The translations under genes were made by a program, and so were the position numbers. Under the pieces are notes generated by a model. It was not told the DNA's origin. It did no database searches and worked only from the letters and a program-made list of their open reading frames with translations. DNA of 16,461 bases from Magnetospirillum sp. (GTDB taxonomy: Bacteria; Pseudomonadota; Alphaproteobacteria; Rhodospirillales; Magnetospirillaceae), in the NCBI GenBank assembly GCA_020217035.1, contig JAIWOG010000238.1:1-16461 (forward strand), read 5' to 3'. Shown piece after piece: positions 7,278-14,500 of the stretch; within the stretch, counting starts at the first letter, position 1; the number at the start of each line of letters is the position of its first letter.

Positions 7278-7993
7278 GACGCGCTTCCCGCCAACAGCCC
7301 CAGTCCGACGACGATGGCGGCCAGCCGCCCCGGTCGCGGCGCATGCCGGGTGCCCAAGGTCGGCAAGGCGCCGTCATAGCCGCGGGCCTGCAAGCCGGTT
7401 TCCAGGCGGCGGGCCTGGTCCAAGGCCCGCGGCATCAAGGCCGCCGCCAGCAGACCCAGCGAACGGATTCGCCGACGCCAGCCATCGCCACCCAGCCGCG
7501 CCATCTGGCTGGCATGCATGCGCCGAGCGGTGTCGAGAAGGATGAAGATGAAACGATAGGTCGTCAGCGCCATGTCGGCCAGTTCCCCCGGCAAACCCAG
7601 GCGCCGCAGCCCCTGCATCATCTCGGCCAAGGGCGTCGTCACCGTCAGCAGCAACAGCGCCGACACCGCGGCCAGGGAACGCAACACCAAGCCCGACGCC
7701 GCCCGGCCGCCATCGGCGGCCAGCGCGACGCCGTCCACCGACACCTGGATCAACAAAGTCACGGCCCCGGTCAGGATGAAGGCCATGGGCCCGGCCAACA
7801 AGCCCAGCCACGACCGCCACCCCACCCCCGAGACCAGGGCGGCGGCCGAAGCCGCCACCGCCACCAGCGCTGCCCCCGGCCATGGCGGCAACACCATGGC
7901 CAGGACCAGCAAGCCCAGAGCAAGCAGGCCCTTTTCCGCCAGCGGCACAGGACGCCAGCGGCTGACATGGGCCAACCGGTCGGATTCGATCAC
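7268..7993 (-). CDS. cbiQ: cobalt ECF transporter transmembrane protein CbiQ
   Basis: The 241-residue membrane T-component that links the substrate-binding CbiM/CbiN to the CbiO ATPase. There are hydrophobic segments at about residues 22-37, 41-56, 62-84 and 105-120. The characteristic cytoplasmic coupling region follows, with ALTTYRFIFILLDTARRMH (142-160) and the Ala-Arg-Gly coupling motif in LQARGYDG (201-208), then a last hydrophobic helix at the C-terminus. The start is GTG at 7993, in a GTGA overlap with the cbiN stop (7990-7993). The longer open frame upstream lies over cbiN and has no family resemblance. Confidence 0.93.
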   Translation of the reverse strand: MIESDRLAHVSRWRPVPLAEKGLLALGLLVLAMVLPPWPGAALVAVAASAAALVSGVGWRSWLGLLAGPMAFILTGAVTLLIQVSVDGVALAADGGRAASGLVLRSLAAVSALLLLTVTTPLAEMMQGLRRLGLPGELADMALTTYRFIFILLDTARRMHASQMARLGGDGWRRRIRSLGLLAAALMPRALDQARRLETGLQARGYDGALPTLGTRHAPRPGRLAAIVVGLGLLAGSASWL

Positions 7994-8265
7994 TGTTGAC
8001 GCTCGCGACGGCCGTGCAGGCGGCCGACCACATAGCCGACGACGCCGGCCCCCAAGGCCGCCTGCAACGCGAACAGCATGCTGGCCACCTCGCCCGAGGG
8101 CGGTTCCCAAATGGACGAGAACCACGGCTGATAGCCGCTTTCCTCGATGGCGGTCTTGGCCTGGTCGTCGGCGCCGCCATATTCGCCCTCGATGCCCAGG
8201 ATCATGGGGGCGGCGGCGATCAGCGCCGCCAGGCCGACCAGCAGCCAATTCATGCGCACGCTCAT
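7990..8265 (-). CDS. cbiN: cobalt transport protein CbiN
   Basis: A 91-residue membrane protein with two helices (about residues 6-24 and 63-81) flanking an extracytoplasmic loop. The loop carries the family hallmarks [11 protein letters not shown] and [20 protein letters not shown]. CbiN assists CbiM in cobalt uptake. Its ATG at 8265 overlaps the cbiM stop (ATGA, 8262-8265) and its stop overlaps the cbiQ start. It is too small and too embedded in a longer frame to be obvious from open frames alone; the start is set by the overlap and the family N-terminus. Confidence 0.93.
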   Translation of the reverse strand: MSVRMNWLLVGLAALIAAAPMILGIEGEYGGADDQAKTAIEESGYQPWFSSIWEPPSGEVASMLFALQAALGAGVVGYVVGRLHGRRERQQ

Positions 8266-8909
8266 GCCCGCACCTCCAGCTTCATCTGGCGCCCGACCAG
8301 GGCATTCATCACCACCACGGTCACCAAGCCTTCGGCGATCGCCAAGGGAACCTGGGTCAGGGCGAAGATCGAGGCGAACTTGACGAAGGCGCCGCCGATG
8401 CCGCTGGCCGCGTCCGGGAAAGCCAAGGCCAGTTGCGCCGAAGTCACCAGATAGGTGCCCAAATCGCCCAAGGCCGCCCCCAGGAACACCGCCACCGCGA
8501 ACGGGGCGCCCAGCTTGCCGGCCAGCTTCCACACGCCGAAGGCGATCCACGGACCGGCCACCGCCATGGAGAAGACGTTGGCCCCCAAGGTGGTCAGCCC
8601 GCCATGGGCCAGCAACAACGCCTGGAACAACAACACCATGGTGCCGATGACGGTGGTGGCCGCCGGCCCCACCGCCATGGCCCCCAGTCCGGTGCCGGTG
8701 GGGTGCGAGCACGAGCCGGTGACGCTGGGTATCTTCAAGGCCGACAACACGAAAGCAAAGGCGCCGGACGCCGCCAGGGTCAGCCGCAACTCGGGACGCT
8801 CGCGCAGGGTCTTGGTCAGGCGCCTGGCGCCGATGACGACGAACGGCGCCGAGACGGCGCTCCACGCCAGCGCATGGCCGACGGGAAGGAATCCTTCCAT
8901 GATATGCAT
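8262..8909 (-). CDS. cbiM: cobalt ECF transporter substrate-binding membrane protein CbiM
   Basis: A 215-residue S-component that binds Co(II) and carries it across the membrane. The start is fixed by function: mature CbiM/NikM proteins begin MHIMEG, where the N-terminal amine and His2 bind the metal. Here [10 protein letters not shown] starts at 8909 with GAAGGTGG just upstream (8914-8921). His69 in [11 protein letters not shown] is the other conserved metal-ligand region. Several hydrophobic helices fill the rest (for example 82-97 and 110-125). An upstream in-frame ATG (8942) would add 11 residues and destroy the metal site. It is first in the operon, with an RNA leader carrying a cobalamin riboswitch. 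Confidence 0.95.
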   Translation of the reverse strand: MHIMEGFLPVGHALAWSAVSAPFVVIGARRLTKTLRERPELRLTLAASGAFAFVLSALKIPSVTGSCSHPTGTGLGAMAVGPAATTVIGTMVLLFQALLLAHGGLTTLGANVFSMAVAGPWIAFGVWKLAGKLGAPFAVAVFLGAALGDLGTYLVTSAQLALAFPDAASGIGGAFVKFASIFALTQVPLAIAEGLVTVVVMNALVGRQMKLEVRA

Positions 8910-8943
8910 TTTTCCACCTTCAAACCGCGAAAGCGGGCGCACC

Positions 8944-8980
8944 TCCGGCTTCAGGCCGGATCACTTCCTGGGGTCACCCC
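8944..8980 (-). promoter_or_regulatory. hairpins in the cbiM leader between riboswitch and start codon
   Basis: Two short inverted repeats follow the aptamer. TCCGGC/GCCGGA (8944-8960, 6-bp stem, 5-nt loop) and GGGG/CCCC (8970-8980, 3-nt loop) lie between the aptamer and the ribosome site at 8914-8921. They may form the expression platform, by alternative pairing that hides or frees the ribosome site. The pairing is visible; the role is inferred. Confidence 0.35.
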
Positions 8981-8985
8981 GCCCC

Positions 8986-9005
8986 AAAAAGCGTGCGCAC
9001 GCACG
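8986..9005 (-). terminator. possible riboswitch-linked intrinsic terminator
   Basis: On the minus strand CGTGC-GTGC-GCACG (8992-9005) could form a 5-bp hairpin. It is followed by C and then TTTTT (8986-8990), directly after the aptamer's closing stem. This looks like a weak rho-independent terminator that ligand binding could favour. The stem is short, so control at translation remains equally possible. Confidence 0.4.
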
Positions 9006-9006
9006 T

Positions 9007-9220
9007 GCGATGGCAGGTCTCCTGGCTTGCGGGTCATGGGTCGGGCCAACAGCCTTCCCGGCTTTTTCCGTGCGTCGGTGGAAACCTTGACGACGAGCCA
9101 GTGGCGATCTTGAAGCGGCCGAACCTATCCGCCTACAGTTGCGGGGGCAGCCCCGGCTTTCCTTCGCGAACGAACGGCACCGGGTTCCCTTTTCACCCCG
9201 GCGCACCGGGGAACCATCGC
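9007..9220 (-). promoter_or_regulatory. cobalamin (adenosylcobalamin) riboswitch
   Basis: The RNA read on the minus strand contains the core of the B12 aptamer in the correct order: AAAAGGGAA, then GCTGCCCCCGCAACTGTA, then GGGAAGGC, and the B12 box AGCCAGGAGACCTGCC (9012-9027). The closing stem P1 is a perfect 7-bp pairing, GCGATGG (9214-9220) with CCATCGC (9007-9013), which sets the limits at about 214 nt. It sits in the leader of cbiMNQO, where bound cobalamin should reduce expression of cobalt uptake. The aptamer identity is near certain; the mode of action (terminator or ribosome-site masking) is not settled. Confidence 0.96.
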
Positions 9221-9225
9221 CGCGG

Positions 9226-9255
9226 ACTATAATTTCGCCACATTGCCGAAGTCAA
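9226..9255 (-). promoter_or_regulatory. sigma70-like promoter of the cbiMNQO operon
   Basis: On the minus strand TTGACT (9250-9255) and TATAGT (9226-9231) are separated by 18 bp. Each matches the consensus at five of six positions. The expected start of transcription, about 9219, falls at the first bases of the riboswitch P1 stem, which supports both calls. Confidence 0.75.
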
Positions 9256-9317
9256 TTGCCCGAAATGCCTGGATTGGGCACCCTGACGCGGTATTTTGTT
9301 TTTCATAGGGAAACGAC

Positions 9318-10019
9318 GTGGCTCACACCATCGCCCTGGTCGACGACGACCGCAACATCCTGACCTCGGTGTCCATGGCGCTGGAGGCCGAAGGCTACAA
9401 GGTGCGCACCTATGCCGACGGGTCCGAAGCGCTGCGCGGCCTGACCGCCCAACCCGCCGACCTGGCGGTGCTGGACATCAAGATGCCGCGCATGGACGGC
9501 ATGGAATTGCTGCAACGCCTGCGCAAGCAATCGGCCATCCCGGTGATCTTCCTGACCTCCAAGGACGACGAGATCGACGAATTGCTGGGCCTGCGCATGG
9601 GTGCCGACGACTACATCAAGAAGCCGTTCTCGCAGAAGCTGCTGATCGAACGCATCCGCGCCCTGCTGCGCCGCAGCGAGGCGGCGACCGAGGCCGATGC
9701 CACCGGCAACAACGCCGCCATCGTGCGCGGCCATCTGGTGCTGGACCCCGGCCGCCATATCTGCACCTGGAAGGCCAAGCAGGTGGATTTGACCGTCACC
9801 GAGTTCCTGATCCTGAAGGCCCTGGCCAGCCGCCCCGGCCACGTCAAGAACCGCGACCAGCTGATCGACGCGGCTTACGGCGAAAGCATCTATGTGGACG
9901 ACCGCACCATCGACAGCCACATCAAGCGCCTGCGCAAGAAGTTCCGCGAAGTGGACGACGACTTCGCCCATATCGAAACCCTGTACGGCGTCGGCTATCG
10001 CTATCGTGACGAAGCGTAG
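9318..10019 (+). CDS. chvI: ChvI-like response regulator (OmpR/PhoB family)
   Basis: A 233-residue DNA-binding response regulator. The receiver domain has the acidic pocket DDD at 9-11, phospho-acceptor Asp53 in [11 protein letters not shown] and the conserved lysine in YIKKPF. The winged-helix domain (about 135-230) ends with [17 protein letters not shown] and LYGVGYRY. The overall sequence resembles ChvI of alphaproteobacteria, which with ChvG controls envelope, exopolysaccharide and acid-stress genes. The start is GTG at 9318 with AGGG 7 nt upstream. The promoter is not obvious in the 62-bp stretch shared with the divergent cob promoter. It overlaps the sensor kinase gene by 14 bp. Confidence 0.92.
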   Translation: MAHTIALVDDDRNILTSVSMALEAEGYKVRTYADGSEALRGLTAQPADLAVLDIKMPRMDGMELLQRLRKQSAIPVIFLTSKDDEIDELLGLRMGADDYIKKPFSQKLLIERIRALLRRSEAATEADATGNNAAIVRGHLVLDPGRHICTWKAKQVDLTVTEFLILKALASRPGHVKNRDQLIDAAYGESIYVDDRTIDSHIKRLRKKFREVDDDFAHIETLYGVGYRYRDEA

Positions 10020-11586
10020 ACGCTGGAACCCGCTGTCGTCGCCGCTGACCCGGCGCATCTTGCTGGTCAACCTGGTGGCGCCGGTCATCCTGGCCGCCGG
10101 ACTGCTGTTCCTGGACCGCTACAAGCAGGGGCTGGTGCGATCCGAACTGGCGGGGCTGACCACCCATGCCGAGATGCTGGCCGGCGCCGTCGGCGAAGGC
10201 GCGGTCAGCGAACAGGCCCTGGGATTCCTGGAAATCAACCAGGATTTGGCCCAGCACATGGTGCGCCGTCTGGCCCAGACCGCCCGCATCCGCGCCCGGC
10301 TGTTCGACGCCGTCGGCGGACTAGCCGCCGATTCGCGCTTCCTGCTGTCGGCCAAGGGCAACATCCGCATCGAGGATCTGGCGCCGCCCCCTTCCATGGG
10401 CATGCTGGCGCAACTGGAAGCCTGGTGGGACAAGGCCGCCACCTGGATGCCACTGGACGAGACCCTGCCGGTGCATCTGGAACCGCCCAGCCAAAAAGCC
10501 GAATACTTCCCCGAGGCGGTGGCCGCCCTGGCCGGCAAGGCACAAGGCGTGGTGCGCACCGACCCGGCCGGCGGCATCGTGCTGTCGGTGGCGGTGCCGG
10601 TGCAGCGCTACAAGCAGGTGGTCGGCGCCCTGATGGTCAGCCATGACGGCAGCCGCGTCGCCCGTGCCCTGTTCCAGGTACGCGTCGCCATCGCCCAGGT
10701 CTTCCTGGTGTCGCTGGCGGTCACCATCGCTTTGTCCTTGTACATGGCCGGCACCATCGCCCGGCCCATCCGCCGCCTGGCCCTGGCCGCCGAGCAGGTG
10801 CGCCACGGACGCGGACGCGGCCATCGCATCCCCGACTTGTCGGCCCGCGGCGACGAGATCGGCGAGTTGTCGGTGGCCTTGAAGGAAATGACCGAGGCGC
10901 TGTGGGCCCGCATGGACGCCATCGAACGCTTCGCCGCCGACGTGGCGCACGAGATCAAGAACCCGCTGACCAGCGTGCGTTCGGCGGTGGAAACAGCCAC
11001 CCGCCTGACCGACCCGGAAAAGCAGAAGAAATTGCTGTCCATCATCCAGGACGACGTGGAACGCCTGAACCGGCTGATCAGCGACATTTCCGACGCGTCG
11101 CGCGTCGATGCCGAAATGAGCCGCGCCGATACCGGCCCCGTCCCCCTGGCCCGCCTGCTGGAAACCCTGGCCGAGGTCTATCGCAGCACCGCCGAACACC
11201 TGCACTTCCCGTTGACCCTGGCCCCGGACGACGAATTGGTGGTCAACGGCATCGAAGGCCGTCTGGTCCAGGTGCTGCGCAACCTGATCGGCAACGCCAT
11301 CTCGTTCTCGCCCCCCGAAGGCACCATCCGGCTCGCCGCCGAACGCCACGGCAAGGCCATCCGCCTCACCGTCGAGGACGACGGCCCCGGCATCCCCGAC
11401 GGCAAGCTGGACGCCATCTTCGACCGCTTCTATTCCGAACGCCCCGAAGGCGAGAAATTCGGCACCCATTCCGGTCTGGGGCTGTCCATCAGCAAACAGA
11501 TCGTCGACGCCCATGGTGGCCGCATCTGGGCCGAGAACCGCGAAGGCGGCGGGGCCAGGTTCACGGTCGAGTTGCCGGCCGGATAG
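10006..11586 (+). CDS. chvG: ChvG-like sensor histidine kinase
   Basis: A 526-residue membrane sensor kinase, partner of the preceding regulator. Transmembrane helix 1 is at about residues 18-38 ([15 protein letters not shown]). A periplasmic sensor domain runs to about 225 and helix 2 is at about 228-249. A HAMP linker follows ([18 protein letters not shown] onward). The phospho-acceptor is His315 in [11 protein letters not shown]. The ATPase domain has the N box ([13 protein letters not shown]), DDGPGIP, and the F/G2 boxes ([27 protein letters not shown]). The N-terminus [15 protein letters not shown] and the sensor layout are typical of ChvG. GTG at 10006, inside the end of the regulator gene, is the best in-frame start; no strong ribosome site is visible, which fits translational coupling. 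Only 9 bp separate its stop from the convergent surface-protein gene. Confidence 0.92.
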   Translation: MTKRRRWNPLSSPLTRRILLVNLVAPVILAAGLLFLDRYKQGLVRSELAGLTTHAEMLAGAVGEGAVSEQALGFLEINQDLAQHMVRRLAQTARIRARLFDAVGGLAADSRFLLSAKGNIRIEDLAPPPSMGMLAQLEAWWDKAATWMPLDETLPVHLEPPSQKAEYFPEAVAALAGKAQGVVRTDPAGGIVLSVAVPVQRYKQVVGALMVSHDGSRVARALFQVRVAIAQVFLVSLAVTIALSLYMAGTIARPIRRLALAAEQVRHGRGRGHRIPDLSARGDEIGELSVALKEMTEALWARMDAIERFAADVAHEIKNPLTSVRSAVETATRLTDPEKQKKLLSIIQDDVERLNRLISDISDASRVDAEMSRADTGPVPLARLLETLAEVYRSTAEHLHFPLTLAPDDELVVNGIEGRLVQVLRNLIGNAISFSPPEGTIRLAAERHGKAIRLTVEDDGPGIPDGKLDAIFDRFYSERPEGEKFGTHSGLGLSISKQIVDAHGGRIWAENREGGGARFTVELPAG

Positions 11587-11595
11587 AACCAGACC

Positions 11596-14500
11596 TCACA
11601 CCGCCAATTGGAAATTGGTGTTGTCCAAAGTCGAGGTGTCGACGCTGGACATGGTTCCGATCAGGGTGGAGTTGGCGGTGGTGGCAGCTTCCAGGGCGGT
11701 GGTGTGCCACAACTGGACATCCGTGCCGTTCTGGATGGCGACGACGCCATCGCCGGTGTTGCCGGCGCCGTAATTCACCGCCGTACCGGACATGGCGGTG
11801 GCGCTTTCCGCATAATCGGTCGCCGCCAGGGTTCCGCTGTTGCCCAAGCCGAACTCGGCGTCGGACAACACCACCACGTCGCCGTCGCCTTGGCTGAAAT
11901 CGGCGATGGTGGTGTTGCTGTTGTCAACCAGGACGAAGTTGTCGGCCCCGGCGCCGCCGTTCAAGGAATCGTTGCCGGTGGTGGCGATCAGGGTGTCGGC
12001 ACCGTCACCGCCATACAATTCGTCAGTGCCGCCGGCTCGCCCCTTCATGGTGATGTTGAGGCCGGTATAGGTGGGATTTTCCGCCACGTCGGCGACGGCC
12101 TGTATCTTCACCTTCTCGATGCCGGTGAAGTTGATGGCGCTGACGTCCATGGTGCTGTTCTCGGCCTGGGCGAAGAAGAACGCCGTGTCTTGGTCCGAGG
12201 CACTGAGGTCGCCGTCCAGCACGAAGCCGACGCCCGGCTTGCTGACGTCGTCGAAACGGACGATGTCGTCGCCGGCCCCGGTGGAAATGGTTTCCACCGA
12301 GGAAATGGAAACCCCCGTCAGGTCCAAAGTGCTGGAGGTATTGGCCAAGGCGATGCTGTCCGCCCCGGTGCCGCCGACGATGGATGTGAATTGCTGCGGG
12401 TCGGCACCGCCGCCCAGGACCACGGAATTACCACCCGCCGCCGACATTTGCAGCCGCTCGATCCCGGTCACCGCCCCCACCGACAGGTCGAAAGTGCCGG
12501 CGGCGGCCAGCGAAAGAATGTCCACTTGGTTGGTCGGGCCGGTGTCGGCGATGGAATCGCCGGCGACGAACTCGCCCACGCCCACGACATAGACGTTGGC
12601 CCCGTCGCCGCCATCCAAGGTGTCGGTGCCGGCGCTGGTGTTCAAGGTCGCGTCCAAGGTGACGGTGATCAACTGGGTGATCGGCGTGCTGCTGTTGGTG
12701 CCGTCGGTGACGTAGGCCGAGACCAGACGGTTGCCCGCCCCCATGGTGGTGGTGGCGTTGGAGAACTGCACCGAGCGCAGCACGCTTTGATAATCGGCAA
12801 GGCTGGCGCTGCCCGTCAGCGTCAAGGTGCCGGTCATGGCATCATAGCTGCCGCCGATGCCGCCATACGAGGTATAGGACAGCACGTCGCCGGGGCCGAA
12901 ATTGGCGGCGATCATCACCACGGCACCGGTCAGGGTGGCGCTGTCGGAATCGCTGACCGTCAGGGTCGGAAACACCGACACGGCGCCGCCGCCTTCGGAG
13001 AAAGCGGAGGAGGTAACCAGATTGTTGCTGTAGACAGCGGTCAAATTCGCCGAAGTGTTCTGCAACACCACGTCGATGTCGCCGTCGCCATCCAGGTCGC
13101 CGGCACTGCCCCAGGTATAAAGATTGGTGGGCAGGCCCGAACCGGCGATGACGTCGGTGAAGGTGCCGCCTCCGTCGTTGCGCCACAGATGCAGGTTGTT
13201 ATAGGCGGAAATCAGCACGTCGGTGTCGCCGTCACCGTCGAAATCGGCGGCGATGACGTTGTTGCGTTCCTCGATGGCGCTGTCCACCAAGTGACGGGTG
13301 AAATTGCCGGTGCCGTCGTTTTCGAACCAATAACCTTCGACGTAACGGTTGGCGGCGAACAGATCCAGGTCGCCGTCATTGTCCAGATCGACCAGGCCGC
13401 CCCCCAACATGGAACCAGCCTGGGCGGGCACGGATGTGCCGTGGTTGTCCAAGGTGGCGCCAACCGTCAAAACCCCGTTGACGTTCTCGACGATTACCGT
13501 GTCCCCGTTCCACACCCCCAAGACGACGTCGGTGTCGCCGTCGCCGTCGATGTCGCCGGTAGTGATCGAGGTGCCGATGGTGGCGACCGTCTGGTCCGGG
13601 GTGGTACCAAAGGTGCCGGTGCCGTTGCCCAGGAACACTTCCGTCGCGCTGTTGCGCAGGAAGACCACATCCTGGTGGCCGTCGCCGTTAACGTCAAAAA
13701 TGGTCGACTGACCGGCATAGCTGCGGGGCACGCTGTCCGACAAGGTGAAATTGCCGGTGCCGTCGTTCAGGAAGACGTCAAGTTGGTCGCTGACAGTGTT
13801 CTTCACCACCAGATCCAGGGAGCCGTCGCCGTCAAGGTCACCCAACGAGAAGTAGCCGTTGTCGGAGGCAACCGTGCTGTAGCTGAACAGACTGGAACCG
13901 CCCGAGGCGACCCCTTGGTTCAACCCGACGACCACCCCGTTGGTTCCATTGGAAATGATGATATCCAACAGACCATCGCCATTCACGTCGGCCACTGCGT
14001 TGTAATTGTCGCCGCTGACGGTGGTGCTTTCCTCATACGTGAAGCTGATGCCGCCGGCTTGCAGCCCCAGATCGGGGGCGTCCTCGATGGTGGTGGTGGC
14101 GGTTCCCGCCACCGTGCCGCTATTGCCGTCGGAAATGGTGTAGCTGAAGGTGACGGTGCCGAAATAATCCTGCGGCAGGGTCAGGGTGTAGTTGCCGCCG
14201 CCGTTGTTGGTCACCGTGCCGATGCTGGGGGTGATGCTGGTGATGCTGAGGCTGTCGCCTTCCACATCGCTCGCATTGGCCAGCAATTGCGCCTGGGTGA
14301 AGGTATAGGGCACGTCCTCGGCCCCGGCGGCCAAGGTCACCGCGCTGGTGGTCGGTGCGTCGTTGACGGCGGTGACGCTGACGCCCACCTGGGTGGACGA
14401 TCCCGCCAACGGCGAGTTGCCACCCGGACTGGACGCATTGTAAGCGACCGGCGTGTTGGCCAGACTGTCCGACCACGATCCGGCATAGCTGGAATCGACG

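Noticed and set aside
9256..9317. A sigma70 promoter for chvI (TATTTT at 9292-9297)
   Set aside because: No -35-like element at a workable distance; TTGGGC at 9274 is only 12 bp away.
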